Source: Georgenia wutianyii (GTDB lineage: Bacteria; Actinomycetota; Actinomycetes; Actinomycetales; Actinomycetaceae). From it: a DNA stretch of 64,000 nucleotides. Below, in pieces: positions 1 to 8,532 of the stretch. Each line of letters starts with the position of its first letter. Within the stretch, counting starts at the first letter, position 1. The notes under the pieces are model-generated. The model had not been told where the DNA came from. It did not search any database and saw nothing but the letters and a program-made list of their open reading frames with translations. A program made the translations under genes and the position numbers. Where the stretch lies: contig NZ_CP040899.1 of assembly GCF_006349365.1 (NCBI RefSeq), positions 806,001 to 870,000 of the forward strand, read 5' to 3'.

Positions 1-1161
1 GTCGCTCCCTGCGGCGCGCACGGCCGCGGTGAGCACCTTGCCCGCCGTCCAGCGCGGGTCGAAGGAGGCGAGCGGGTCCTGCGGGACGAGCCGCACGAGG
101 TGTCGCCGCGGCCGTCGGCGGCGCTCGGGGAGACCGCTCCACGGCTCGCCGAGCAGCTCCACCTGCCCCGCGTCCGGTTCCTCGGCAGCGACGAGCATGC
201 GCGCGAGCGTCGACTTCCCGCTGCCCGACTCCCCGACGACCCCGAGCGCCTCGCCGCGCCGCACGAGGAGGTCGACGTCGTCCAGGGCGTCCACGGCGCC
301 ACCGCCGGGCAGCCGGTAGCGCCGGGTCAGCCCGCCGGCGCGCAGCACCTCCTGCCCGCCGGGGGGAGTCGTCCCCGGCCGCGACCCGCGCGGCACCGCG
401 GCCAGCAGGGCGCGGGTGACGTCGTGGGACGGGCGGCGCAGGACCTCGTCGACCGGTCCGAACTCCACCACCCGGCCCGCGTCGAGCACGACGACGTCGT
501 CGGCCAGCCGCGCCACCGCGCCGAGGTCGTGGGTGACGAGGAGGACGGCGGTCCCGGCGTCGCGGAGCTCGGCGAGGAGGTCGAGGACGCCGCTCGCGAC
601 GGTGGCGTCCAGCGCCGTCGTCGGCTCGTCGGCGACGAGCAGGGCCGGGTCGGAGACGATCGCGGAGGCGATGAGGGCGCGCTGGCGCATCCCGCCGGAC
701 ATCTCCCCGGAGCGCTGGGCGGCGCGGGTGGCGGGCTCGTCGAGGCCGGCGCGGACGAGGGCCTCGAGCACCCGGCGGCGTCGCTCCGGGGCGGACACCC
801 CCTGCAGGCGCAGCGACTCCCCGACCTCGGCGCCGACGGTGCGCAGCGGGTCGAGGGACTGGAGCGCGTCCTGGAGGACGAAGCCGACGTCCTGCCCGCG
901 CAGGCGCCGCCACTGTCGCTCCCCGGCCGCGGTGAGGTCCTGCCCGGCGACGTGCAGCCGCGTCGCCGACACCCGTGCGGGCGCCCCGCCCTCCCCGGCG
1001 AGGCCGACGAGGCTGCGCGCGAGCACCGACTTGCCGGCGCCGGACTCGCCGACGACGGCGAGACAGCGCCCCGCCTCCAGGCGCAGGTCCACCCCGCGCA
1101 GCACCTGGCCCACGCCGGGGAAGGCGACGGTGAGCCCGGCGACGTCGAGGACGGGGCTCAT
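1..1161 (-). CDS. Fused double ATPase of an oligopeptide ABC importer (3' end outside window)
   Basis: This gene powers uptake of peptides (or nickel/opine-like solutes) with the two permeases and binding protein encoded just upstream. The visible 387 codons contain two ABC modules. The first has Walker A GESGAGKS near residues 38-45 and signature MSGGMRQR near 153. The second starts around residue 285, with Walker A GESGSGKST near 307. Such DppD-DppF fusions are common in actinobacteria. The ATG at 1161 overlaps the stop of the upstream permease gene (ATGA), so translation is probably coupled. The gene runs off the left edge of the window, so the second module is incomplete here. The transported solute cannot be told from sequence. 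Confidence 0.9.
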   Translation of the reverse strand, partial: MSPVLDVAGLTVAFPGVGQVLRGVDLRLEAGRCLAVVGESGAGKSVLARSLVGLAGEGGAPARVSATRLHVAGQDLTAAGERQWRRLRGQDVGFVLQDALQSLDPLRTVGAEVGESLRLQGVSAPERRRRVLEALVRAGLDEPATRAAQRSGEMSGGMRQRALIASAIVSDPALLVADEPTTALDATVASGVLDLLAELRDAGTAVLLVTHDLGAVARLADDVVVLDAGRVVEFGPVDEVLRRPSHDVTRALLAAVPRGSRPGTTPPGGQEVLRAGGLTRRYRLPGGGAVDALDDVDLLVRRGEALGVVGESGSGKSTLARMLVAAEEPDAGQVELLGEPWSGLPERRRRPRRHLVRLVPQDPLASFDPRWTAGKVLTAAVRAAGSD

Positions 1162-2021
1162 GCCGGCGCCACCGCGCTCAGGCGCCGACCGAGGAGGGTG
1201 AGGGCCGCGGCGGTCACGGTGATCGCGAGACCCGGGGCCACGGTGAGCCACCAGGAGGTCGTGATGTGCAGGCGGCTGGCGTTGAGCATCGCCCCCCACT
1301 CCGGCGAGGGCGGCAGCGCCCCGAGACCGAGGTAGCTGAGCGCCGACACCCACACGATCGCCTGCCCGACGCCGAGCGTGGCGAGCGCGACGAGCGGCCA
1401 CACGGTGTTCGGCAGGACATGGCGGACGAACGCGCGCGGCGCCCCGACGCCCTCGAGCCGCGCCGCCCCCACGTACGGGCTGCGCGCGACGGACTGCGCC
1501 CGGGCGCGCAGGATCCGGGCGTACCCCGGGGCGGTCGCGGCGCCGACGGCGAGCACGGAGGGTCCCACGCCCGCGCCCAGCACGGCGACGAGCAGGAGCG
1601 CGAGGACGAGGCTGGGCAGCGCGAAGAGCACCTCGATGATCCGGCTGAGCAGCCCGTCGAGCCAGCGCGGGCCGAGCGCGGCACCGAACCCGAGGACGAC
1701 GCCGAGGGCGAGGCCGATCGCCGTCGCCGCGGCTCCCACGCCGAGCGACTGACCCGCGCCGTGGACCACGCGCGTCCACACGTCCCGACCCGAGGCGTCG
1801 GTGCCGAGCAGCCCGCCCTCGCCGGGCGGCAGGTAGGCCCGCGCGGGCGCGACGGCGGTGGGGTCGCCGGGGGCGAGGAGATCGGGCCACACCGCCGCGA
1901 GGAGGACGAGGAGGACGACGGCGCCGCTCACCAGCCCGCTGGGCCCGAGCGAGCGCACGAGGCGGGTGGCGCCGAGCCGTTCGGCGGCCTCGCGCAGCGG
2001 CGTGACGGCGCGGGTGCTCAC
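1158..2021 (-). CDS. Oligopeptide ABC transporter permease, DppC type
   Basis: This is a 287-residue inner-membrane subunit of the peptide importer. It has the DppC/OppC layout: a short cytoplasmic N-terminus, one membrane helix near residues 30-50, a periplasmic segment ending in the family motif LGTDASGRDVWTR, then a BPD_transp_1 domain with about five helices. The EAA-type coupling loop reads GAARLEGVGAPRAF. I chose the GTG at 2021 because it overlaps the stop of the DppB gene (GTGA); the frame stays open further upstream but reads as low-complexity Arg/Ala/Pro shadow sequence. The stop overlaps the ATG of the ATPase gene. Confidence 0.9.
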   Translation of the reverse strand: MSTRAVTPLREAAERLGATRLVRSLGPSGLVSGAVVLLVLLAAVWPDLLAPGDPTAVAPARAYLPPGEGGLLGTDASGRDVWTRVVHGAGQSLGVGAAATAIGLALGVVLGFGAALGPRWLDGLLSRIIEVLFALPSLVLALLLVAVLGAGVGPSVLAVGAATAPGYARILRARAQSVARSPYVGAARLEGVGAPRAFVRHVLPNTVWPLVALATLGVGQAIVWVSALSYLGLGALPPSPEWGAMLNASRLHITTSWWLTVAPGLAITVTAAALTLLGRRLSAVAPA

Positions 2022-3007
2022 GAGACCACCTCGCCGTGCGGCGCCGTCCGGACGGCCTCGAGCCGGCCGCGCAGCCGCGGGTCGACGAGCCGCTCGAGCA
2101 CGTCGGCGACCGACATGACGACGACGTAGCCCAGCGCGATGACGAGGACGACGCCGATGACGAGCGGGACGTCGCGGGAGTGGGTGGCGTCGATGAGCAG
2201 GCGCCCGAGGCCCGGGCGCCCGAACAGCGTCTCGACGACGACGGCGCCGGAGAGCAGCGAGCCGAAGGCCCAGCCGGACAGCGCGATCGCCGGGAGGGCG
2301 GCGTGGCGCAGCGAGTGGCGCCACAGCACCGAGCCCTCCCCGGCGCCGCGGGTGCGCGCCGTCGTCGCGAAGGGCGCGGTGTGCGCCTCCTCCAGCCCGT
2401 CGCGCATGACCTGGCCGAGGAACCCGGCGACGGGGACGGCGAGGGTGAGCGCGGGCAGCAGGAGGGAGCGCAGGGAGCTGTCGCTGCTCGTCGCGGGCAG
2501 CCAGCCCAGCCCGCCGGCGACGACGGCGATGAGCACCGCGCCGAGCCAGAAGTGCGGGGTCACCGACGCGACGACCTCCGCGCCGCGCAGCAGGCCGACC
2601 GCCCGCCGGGCCACCGGGCCGCGGGCCCGCACGGCGGCGGTCGCTACGACGAGGGCGATGACCCAGGCGAGGAGCAGGCCGAGGGCGGCGAGGGCGAGCG
2701 TGCCGCCGATCTGGTCCCCGATGAGCTCGGAGACGGGCCGGCGCCGGGCGTAGGAGTCACCGAGCCGGAACGTCACCGTCCGGGCGAGCTGGAGCAGGTA
2801 CTGGACGAGGAGCGGCTGGTCGAGCGCGTACTCCGCGCGCACCTGCGCCACCGCCTCCTCGCTCGCCTGCGAGCCCGGCCCGCCGAGGATCGCCTCGGAG
2901 GGGTCGCCGCCCGCCGCGCGCAGCGCGAAGAACACGACGGTGGCGACCACCCAGGCGACCAGCGCGGCCGCCGCGAGCCGGCCCAGCAGCCAGCGCAGCA
3001 CGCTCAT
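2018..3007 (-). CDS. Oligopeptide ABC transporter permease, DppB type
   Basis: This is a 329-residue permease that pairs with the DppC-type subunit. It begins with a membrane helix (residues about 8-30), followed by a periplasmic region with the LRAAGGDPSEAILGG segment typical of DppB. A BPD_transp_1 domain with five further helices follows, with a coupling loop around TARTRGAGEGSVLWRH. The start lies 10 nt downstream of the stop of the binding-protein gene, and its own stop overlaps the next start by 4 nt. The four genes therefore form one operon read leftwards, in the order binding protein, DppB, DppC, ATPase. Confidence 0.9.
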   Translation of the reverse strand: MSVLRWLLGRLAAAALVAWVVATVVFFALRAAGGDPSEAILGGPGSQASEEAVAQVRAEYALDQPLLVQYLLQLARTVTFRLGDSYARRRPVSELIGDQIGGTLALAALGLLLAWVIALVVATAAVRARGPVARRAVGLLRGAEVVASVTPHFWLGAVLIAVVAGGLGWLPATSSDSSLRSLLLPALTLAVPVAGFLGQVMRDGLEEAHTAPFATTARTRGAGEGSVLWRHSLRHAALPAIALSGWAFGSLLSGAVVVETLFGRPGLGRLLIDATHSRDVPLVIGVVLVIALGYVVVMSVADVLERLVDPRLRGRLEAVRTAPHGEVVS

Positions 3008-3017
3008 CGGCCGGTCC

Positions 3018-4679
3018 TCAGGAGGTGAGCCGTGCGCCCACGAAGGTGGGCGTGGAGACCGTGCCGAGGGTCGTGACGCCCTCGACGCCGCGGGTGAGGA
3101 AGTGGTTCTGCTGGTCGTACAGCGGCAGGATGTAGTAGCCCTCGAGGACGCGGCGCTGGACCTCGGTGTAGAGCTCGGCGCGCTCGTCCGGGTCGGTGAT
3201 CCGCGCCGCCTCGTCGAGCAGGGCGTCGAGCTCGGGGTCGGTGACCTGGGAGAGGTTGGCGAAGTAGCCGCTCGGGGCGGGGACGGTGCCGTCGGAGTGG
3301 TAGAGGATCCGCAGCACGTCGGGGCCGACCTTCGTGTACGGCGCGCTCACGGCGTCGTAGTCGTTCTCCCCGCCGCCCTCGGGCGCGGCGAGGGCGCCGT
3401 ACCAGGCCGACAGGTCGAGCGGGGTGATGACGACGTCGAAACCGACGGCGCGGGTGTTGGCCTGGATCTGCTCGAAGAGGGCCTGCTCGGCGGCCACGGA
3501 CTGGTTGGTGCTCACCGGGAGGCGGACGGTGAGGCGCTCGCCGTCGCGGACCCGGTAGCCCTCGTCGTCGACCTCGTCCCAGCCGGCCTCGTCGAGCAGC
3601 CGCTCGGCCTGCGCGACGTCGGTGACGAACAGCGAGGGGTCGGAGTAGGCCATCGGCTCCACGCTCGACAGCGGGGAGTGGGAGCGGGTCGCGACGCCCT
3701 GGTAGAGCGCCTCGATGCCCGGGTCGACGTCGGCGGAGAGGACGAACGCCTGCCGGACGCGGACGTCGTCGAACGGCGCCTGGGAGGAGTTGAGCTCGAT
3801 CCGGTTGACCGACCCGGGACGCGGGGCGTCGATGTGGGTGATGCCGGCGGCCTCCGCGGTGACGACCGCCTCGGGCTCGGGGTTGTCGATGACGTGCACC
3901 TCGCCGGACTGCAACGCCGCCCAGCGGGTGGCGGGGTCGGGCAGGAAGCGCCACTCGATGCGCTCGAGGTGGGCGGGACCGTCGTGGTCGGCCTCAGGAC
4001 CGTGGGAGGCGTAGTCCTCGTTGCGCTCGAGCAGGACGTGCTGCTGGGGCACCCACTCGGTGACGACGAACGGGCCGGTCCCGATCGGGGCGGCGCAGTT
4101 CTCGTCGGTGCCGCGGGCGATGCCCGCGGGCGACTGGATCGCGGTCCACTGGGTGCTCAGCGACTCCAGGAGCGCGGAGTCCGGCTCGGACAGGTGGAAG
4201 CGCACGTGGCCGGCGTCCACCGGCTCGACCTCGGCGATCTTCTCGACCGCGAGGTAGCCGGTCGAGGAGGCGGTGTCCGGGTCCTGGAGGTGCTCGATGT
4301 TGACCTTGACCGCCTCGGCGTCCAGCGGGGTGCCGTCGGTGAAGGTGATGCCCTCGGCGAGCGTGAGGTCCCAGGTGAGGCCGTCCTCGCTGACCTCCCA
4401 GTCGGTGGCGAGCCAGGGCTGGATCTCCCCGGAGGCGTCGCGGCCGACGAGCGGCTCGAGGTACTGGGTGGAGATGAGCGCCTGGGGGTAGTTGCCGCCG
4501 ACGTGCGGGTCGAGACAGGTGGGCTCGGCGTCGCCGGTGGCGTAGACGAGCGTGCCGCCCTCGACGGGCTCGCCGGTGGCCTCCCCGGCGCCGGTGCCCC
4601 CGTCGCTGCAGGCGGCGAGCGCGAGCGCCGCGAGGGCAGCTGCGGCGGCGATGCGGGTGTGCGGTCCGAGCTGAGCCAT
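3018..4679 (-). CDS. Peptide-binding lipoprotein of the ABC importer (SBP_bac_5)
   Basis: This 553-residue extracytoplasmic solute-binding protein delivers substrate to the DppBC-like permeases. It has an N-terminal signal helix ending in the lipobox LAAC at about residues 22-25, so it should be lipid-anchored. The mature part has the SBP_bac_5 pattern (GGTLVYATGDAEPTCLDP early, then WRFLPDPATRWAALQSGEV). The ATG at 4679 is chosen because the signal peptide begins there; an upstream in-frame extension would bury it. It is the first gene of the leftward operon and is divergent from a TetR gene, suggesting local control. The peptide specificity is unknown. Confidence 0.88.
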   Translation of the reverse strand: MAQLGPHTRIAAAAALAALALAACSDGGTGAGEATGEPVEGGTLVYATGDAEPTCLDPHVGGNYPQALISTQYLEPLVGRDASGEIQPWLATDWEVSEDGLTWDLTLAEGITFTDGTPLDAEAVKVNIEHLQDPDTASSTGYLAVEKIAEVEPVDAGHVRFHLSEPDSALLESLSTQWTAIQSPAGIARGTDENCAAPIGTGPFVVTEWVPQQHVLLERNEDYASHGPEADHDGPAHLERIEWRFLPDPATRWAALQSGEVHVIDNPEPEAVVTAEAAGITHIDAPRPGSVNRIELNSSQAPFDDVRVRQAFVLSADVDPGIEALYQGVATRSHSPLSSVEPMAYSDPSLFVTDVAQAERLLDEAGWDEVDDEGYRVRDGERLTVRLPVSTNQSVAAEQALFEQIQANTRAVGFDVVITPLDLSAWYGALAAPEGGGENDYDAVSAPYTKVGPDVLRILYHSDGTVPAPSGYFANLSQVTDPELDALLDEAARITDPDERAELYTEVQRRVLEGYYILPLYDQQNHFLTRGVEGVTTLGTVSTPTFVGARLTS

Positions 4680-4729
4680 GACGTCCCGTTCGGTCGAGTT
4701 CTTGGGCTGCGTCCAACAATAACTCGGCG

Positions 4730-4743
4730 CCGGGTATGCCCGG
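4730..4743. promoter_or_regulatory. Candidate TetR operator, inverted repeat CCGGGTATGCCCGG
   Basis: A perfect 5-bp inverted repeat with a TATG centre lies between the divergent starts of the peptide-binding lipoprotein (minus) and the TetR gene (plus). It ends 4 nt before the probable -10 box of the TetR gene. A regulator bound here could repress both genes. The assignment rests only on position and symmetry. Confidence 0.4.
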
Positions 4744-4747
4744 ACCG

Positions 4748-4753
4748 TAGGAT
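4748..4753 (+). promoter_or_regulatory. Probable -10 box TAGGAT for a leaderless tetR transcript
   Basis: TAGGAT ends 6 nt before the GTG start at 4760 and there is no Shine-Dalgarno sequence between them. This is the spacing expected of a leaderless actinobacterial mRNA. Confidence 0.5.
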
Positions 4754-4759
4754 CGTCGG

Positions 4760-5338
4760 GTGCGAGAAGGGCGCCGCGTCGGCCGGCCACGTTCCGCTTC
4801 CCGCGAGATGCTCGCCGAAGCGGCCTGTGAGCTGTTCCTCGAGAAGGGCTACGCCGCCACCTCCGTGGCCGACATCACCGAGCGCGCGGGCGTCAGCCGC
4901 AACACCTTCTTCAACTACATCCCGACGAAGAGCGACCTGCTCTGGACGTCCGTGGACGACGCCGTCGCGGACCTCACCGAGGCGCTCGCGGGCTCGGGGA
5001 CCGACGGGGACGCGGTCGCCCAGGTCCGGGCGGCCCTGCTCCGGGTGGCCGCGGACGTCGAGCCCGGACCGGTCGCGCTCGCGTTCGCGAACGCCGAGCC
5101 GATGGGGGTGGGCGAGGAGCTCGAGGAGTCCGCCGCCCGCCGCCAGGCCGCCGTGGGGCGGGTGGTCGCCGGGTACCTGCGGCGCTCGCGGACGGAGGAC
5201 CTCACCGCGGAGGTCCTCGGGACGGCCCTGGCCGGCGCGTTCCTCGCCGCGCTGCGCGCCTGGGCGCGCACCCCGGTGCCGCGCCCGCCGCTGCCCGACG
5301 TGCTGGCCCGGGCCCTCGACGTCGTCCGGCCCGGCTGA
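4760..5338 (+). CDS. TetR/AcrR family transcriptional regulator
   Basis: This is a 192-residue DNA-binding repressor. Residues about 9-60 form the TetR_N helix-turn-helix (SREMLAEAACELFLEKGYAATSVADITERAGVSRNTFFNYIPTKSDLL region), with the F-Y-F/NYI signature that ends the motif. The C-terminal ligand domain is alanine-rich and unassigned. It is divergent from the peptide ABC operon, 80 nt away, with a palindrome between them, so that operon and its own gene are the likely targets. The start is a GTG placed 6 nt after a TAGGAT box. Confidence 0.85.
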   Translation: MREGRRVGRPRSASREMLAEAACELFLEKGYAATSVADITERAGVSRNTFFNYIPTKSDLLWTSVDDAVADLTEALAGSGTDGDAVAQVRAALLRVAADVEPGPVALAFANAEPMGVGEELEESAARRQAAVGRVVAGYLRRSRTEDLTAEVLGTALAGAFLAALRAWARTPVPRPPLPDVLARALDVVRPG

Positions 5339-5408
5339 CCCGCGGCGCGCCGTCCAGCTGCTCGGTCCCCATGGCGTCCACCACCTCCCTCGGTGCGTGG
5401 CCGCGACT

Positions 5409-6863
5409 CTAGGCTCGCCCTCCGACATCGCCGGGCGCTCGCCCCAGACGCCGCGGCGCGATGATCTCGCCGACCTCCCTGCGCACCCACCACACCCGCT
5501 CGCGCCGCAGCTCCTCCCACGTCGAGAACCGGTAGCGGAACACCCGCGCCCGTACCCACACCGGCCGCTCGCCGGCCAGCGGGTCGTGGCGCAGCAGCCG
5601 CAGGGTGGCGGCGTCGGCCTCGAGCAGACGGTCGAGGAACGGGAGGAACCACGCGAGCTGCGCCGAGGACCCCAGCCCGAGGAACCACATGCCCCAGTCC
5701 AGCCGCAGGTGGTAGGGCGCGTACTGCCGCGGCCGGCGCCCCGGCGGGCCGGGCTTGCCGCGGAAGACGTACTCCTCCCAGTCCTCCTCGCCCGGGTCCT
5801 CCTCACGGGTGGCCTCGACGACGATCTCCTCGCGTCGGCGGGTGACCGACCCGAACGCGCCGTAGGCCCCCACGAGGTGGAAGGGGTTGTAGGAGACGTT
5901 CATCCGCTGTCGCCGCGACAGGAGGTTGCGGGCCGGCCGCCGGCTGAGGACGAGGACGAGCCCCGCCATCACCAGGACGGCCCCGGTGAACCACAGCGGC
6001 GTCGGACCGGTCGCCCGCTCCGGGGTGAGCGAGGGGACCAGCCCGGCGAGGACGTCGTCGTCCACGGCCGAGAACGCGAGGACGATGGTGAGCCAGTTGA
6101 GCCAGGCGAAGTTCCCCGAGAGGACGAGCCAGAGCTGGGTGACGACGACGGCGCCCGCCGCCCACGTCGCGACCGGCTGCGGGGCCAGGAGGAGGAACGG
6201 CACGATCAGCTGGGTCACGTGGTTGGCCACCACCTCGACGCGGTGCAGCGGCCACGGCAGGCGGTGGAAGAACCAGCTCAGCGGGCCGGGCATCGGCTGG
6301 GTCTCGTGGTGGTGGTCCAGGGCCGTGAGGTTCCGCCAGGCCGGGTCGCCGCGCAGCTTGATGAGACCGGCACCGAGCTCCAGCCGGAAGACCAGCCAGC
6401 GGAAGGCAAGAAGGGTGAGCAGCGGCGTTCCGGTCCGGTCCGAGCCGAGGAAGGCAGCCAGGAAACCGGCCTCGAGCAGCAGCGACTCCCAGCCGAAGCC
6501 GTAGAAGACCTGCCCGACGTTGACCACCGACAGGTAGAGCGCGTACAGGGCGAGGAACACGAGCATCGGCAGCCACGGCGGTCCCTGCTGCGGCAGCCCG
6601 ACGACGACGGCGAGCGCGAGCACCAGGCCGACCCGGGCGACGGCGCGGAGCAGACGGTCGGAGTAGCGCAGGTGGAACAGGCTGGGGGCGGCGCGCAGCG
6701 GGACCCGGGCGGTGAACCGGGGGACCGGCAGGAGTCCGCGCTCACCGAGCAGGGCCGGGAACTGGCGCAGCACGGCGACGAACGCGACGGCGTACACGAG
6801 CGCGACACCGCGCTGCAGGACGAACCGCGCGACCTGCGAGCCCTCGGCGACGAACCAGTCCAC
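5409..6863 (-). CDS. Lipase maturation factor family membrane protein
   Basis: This is a 484-residue polytopic membrane protein of the LMF1-like family. In eukaryotes LMF1 helps fold dimeric lipases; the role of bacterial members is not established. The N-terminus (DWFVAEGSQVARFVLQRGVALVY) and the central block with GFGWESLLLEAGFLAAF, the RWLVFRLELGAGLIKLRGD block and YNPFHLVGAYGAFGSVTRRREEI are characteristic of the family. About seven to nine helices are visible. The GTG at 6863 has a strong GGAGG 8 nt upstream; the frame is open further upstream but lacks family sequence. It stands alone between the tetR gene and the cellobiose locus. Confidence 0.85.
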   Translation of the reverse strand: MDWFVAEGSQVARFVLQRGVALVYAVAFVAVLRQFPALLGERGLLPVPRFTARVPLRAAPSLFHLRYSDRLLRAVARVGLVLALAVVVGLPQQGPPWLPMLVFLALYALYLSVVNVGQVFYGFGWESLLLEAGFLAAFLGSDRTGTPLLTLLAFRWLVFRLELGAGLIKLRGDPAWRNLTALDHHHETQPMPGPLSWFFHRLPWPLHRVEVVANHVTQLIVPFLLLAPQPVATWAAGAVVVTQLWLVLSGNFAWLNWLTIVLAFSAVDDDVLAGLVPSLTPERATGPTPLWFTGAVLVMAGLVLVLSRRPARNLLSRRQRMNVSYNPFHLVGAYGAFGSVTRRREEIVVEATREEDPGEEDWEEYVFRGKPGPPGRRPRQYAPYHLRLDWGMWFLGLGSSAQLAWFLPFLDRLLEADAATLRLLRHDPLAGERPVWVRARVFRYRFSTWEELRRERVWWVRREVGEIIAPRRLGRAPGDVGGRA

Positions 6864-6973
6864 GTCCCCTACCTCCCCAGCGACACCGTGCGCACGGAGC
6901 ACCCGGCGCCCATGGAACACCCCGCATCCCTCCGGTGCAGGCCGAGGTGACGGACGGGCCGTCCACTGCCGGG

Positions 6974-6985
6974 TGGAAACGTCCA
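6974..6985. promoter_or_regulatory. Possible LacI-type half-palindrome upstream of the lacI-family gene
   Basis: TGGAAACGTCCA has 4-bp symmetric arms around a central region resembling LacI-family operators. It lies 60 nt before the regulator gene and could mediate autoregulation. The symmetry is short, so this is a weak call. Confidence 0.3.
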
Positions 6986-7045
6986 TGGAAGAAATGAGGT
7001 TGCGGGCGGGCATACTGTGACCCGGAACAGGAGAGGGGGGCCACC

Positions 7046-8068
7046 GTGACGCCACCGCAGCGCACTGCCGGCGCGACCCTCGACGAGGTCGCCGAGCGGG
7101 CAGGCGTCTCGCGCGCCACCGCCAGCCGGGTGCTCAGCGGCGACCCGCGGGTAAGTGACCGCGCACGCGAGGCCGTGCGGACGGCCGCCTCCGCCCTGTC
7201 CTACGTCCCGCGCCAGGCGGCCCGGTCGCTGGCCACGCGCCGCAGCGACGCCCTCGCGTTCGTCGTCGCCGAGAGCGGCGACAAGTTCTTCGCCGACCCG
7301 TTCTTCGCCGGCGTCCTGCGCGGCGCGCAGGTGGCCGCGGCGGAGCGCCGCCGCCAGCTCCTCTTCGTCGTCGTCGCCAACGACGACGACCGCACCCGCC
7401 TCGAGGAGTACGCCGCGGGCGGGCACGTCGACGGCGCGATGTTCCTCTCCGTCCACGGCAACGACCCGCTCCCCGGGCGCGTCCACCGGCTCGGCGTCCC
7501 CGTCGTGCTCGCCGGGCGCCCCGCGAACCCGCGCGTCGGCATCCCGTACGTCACCGCGGACAACGTCACCGGCGGGCGGCTCGCCGCGCAGGCGCTGCTC
7601 GCCCGGGGCAGCCTGCGCCCGGCCACCGTCTGCGGGCCGTGCGACATGACGGCGTCGCTCGACCGCCTCGCCGGCTTCCGCGCCGAGCTCGCCGAGAACG
7701 GGATCGACCTGCCGTCCACCGCGGTCACCGAGGGCGACTTCACCATCAGCGGCGGGCACCGCGCCATGGAGCGCCTGCTGGAGTCCGGCGAGCGCCCCGA
7801 CGCCGTCTTCGCCGCCAACGACCTCATGGCGGTGGGCGCGCTCCGTGCGCTGCGCGCCCGGCGGATCCGGGTGCCCGACGACGTCGCCGTCGTCGGCTTC
7901 GACGACGTCCCGCTCGCCGCCGACGCCGATCCGCCCCTCACCACCGTGCGCCAGCCGCTGGAGGTCATGGGCCGCCACATGGCGCGCATGCTCATGGACC
8001 TCGCCGACGGCGGGCAGACGACATCGGCGACCCTCGCCGTCGAGCTCGTCACGCGCACCTCCGCCTGA
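7046..8068 (+). CDS. LacI family transcriptional regulator (CebR/BglR-like)
   Basis: This 340-residue repressor has the LacI helix-turn-helix at residues 10-55 (ATLDEVAERAGVSRATASRV, with the hinge helix SYVPRQAARSLATRR) and a periplasmic-binding-protein-like effector domain through to the end (FAANDLMAVGALRA and VVGFDDVP motifs). The GTG start is preceded by a purine-rich GGAGAGGGGGG. It lies directly upstream of a cellobiose/beta-glucoside uptake and hydrolysis operon whose promoter contains a CebR-like box at 8407-8420. Repression of that operon, relieved by cellobiose or a related sugar, is therefore the likely role. The effector is inferred from context. Confidence 0.88.
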   Translation: MTPPQRTAGATLDEVAERAGVSRATASRVLSGDPRVSDRAREAVRTAASALSYVPRQAARSLATRRSDALAFVVAESGDKFFADPFFAGVLRGAQVAAAERRRQLLFVVVANDDDRTRLEEYAAGGHVDGAMFLSVHGNDPLPGRVHRLGVPVVLAGRPANPRVGIPYVTADNVTGGRLAAQALLARGSLRPATVCGPCDMTASLDRLAGFRAELAENGIDLPSTAVTEGDFTISGGHRAMERLLESGERPDAVFAANDLMAVGALRALRARRIRVPDDVAVVGFDDVPLAADADPPLTTVRQPLEVMGRHMARMLMDLADGGQTTSATLAVELVTRTSA

Positions 8069-8086
8069 CCCCACACCCGTCGCCCG

Positions 8087-8320
8087 GCGGAGCTCCGCCC
8101 TCGCGCGGAAGTCGGCTGTCGTGCGGAAGTCCGCTGTCGTGCGGAACTCCGCTGTCGCGCGGAACTCGGCTCTCGCGCGGAAGTCCGCTCTCGCGCGGAA
8201 GTCCGCTCTCGCGCGGAAGTCGGCTGTCGTGCGGAAGTCCGCTGTCGCGCGGAAGTCCGCTGTCGCGCGGAAGGCGGCTGTCGCGCGGAAGTCGGCTGTC
8301 GCGCGGAAGTCGGCTGTCGC
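8087..8320 (+). repeat. Array 1: thirteen 18-bp tandem repeats, consensus GCGGAASTCSGCTSTCGY
   Basis: Thirteen head-to-tail units of exactly 18 bp occupy the space between the lacI-family gene and the cellobiose operon promoter; the first unit (8087-8104) is degenerate. Units start at 8105, 8123, 8141 and so on to 8303. The core AASTCSGCTSTCG is nearly invariant except for G/C switches at three positions. Many units contain GCGGA-AN-TCCGC, a 5-bp inverted repeat. The length divides by three and no unit has a stop codon, so several frames stay open, but the hexapeptide product (RKSAVA-like) is not a credible protein. The same family recurs at 27485-27664 and 28821-28982. The region from 8321 to 8364 shows nothing further. 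Confidence 0.9.
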
Positions 8321-8364
8321 GGGGGAGGGGTGGGGGCGGCTGTGGGCTCCTGGGCGGACCCGGG

Positions 8365-8420
8365 TTGACAGGGGCGGACGTCGGCCCCATCCTTCTGTGG
8401 ACGCTATGGGAGCGCTTCCA
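8365..8420 (+). promoter_or_regulatory. Promoter and CebR-like operator of the cellobiose operon
   Basis: A perfect -35 TTGACA sits at 8365-8370, and a poor -10 (CATCCT) follows at 17 nt. The near-palindrome TGGGAGCGCTTCCA at 8407-8420 differs at one base from the Streptomyces CebR consensus TGGGAGCGCTCCCA, which is known to repress cellobiose genes. Its position at or just after the expected transcription start fits repression by the LacI-family protein encoded upstream. Confidence 0.7.
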
Positions 8421-8532
8421 TAACGACCATGCCGATCTCGTCGGGCCCAGGAGGAACTGGGGGGACGAGGCCGGGCGCTCAGGACGAACTGACCCGCGAA
8501 CCAACCGGCTACGACGCCGGGTAGGAGGAACC

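Noticed and set aside
2940..6950. A very long rightward open frame (1336 codons) across the peptide ABC operon and lipase maturation factor.
   Set aside because: It is a shadow of real leftward genes in GC-rich DNA; its product is low-complexity and matches no family, while the opposite strand has clear domains.
8087..8320. CRISPR array.
   Set aside because: Units are contiguous 18-bp repeats with no unique spacers, and no cas genes are present.
8087..8320. Repeat-encoded hexapeptide protein (RKSAVA-type).
   Set aside because: Three arrays in different contexts and strands share the unit, but no start, ribosome-binding site or conserved flanking domain accompanies them.
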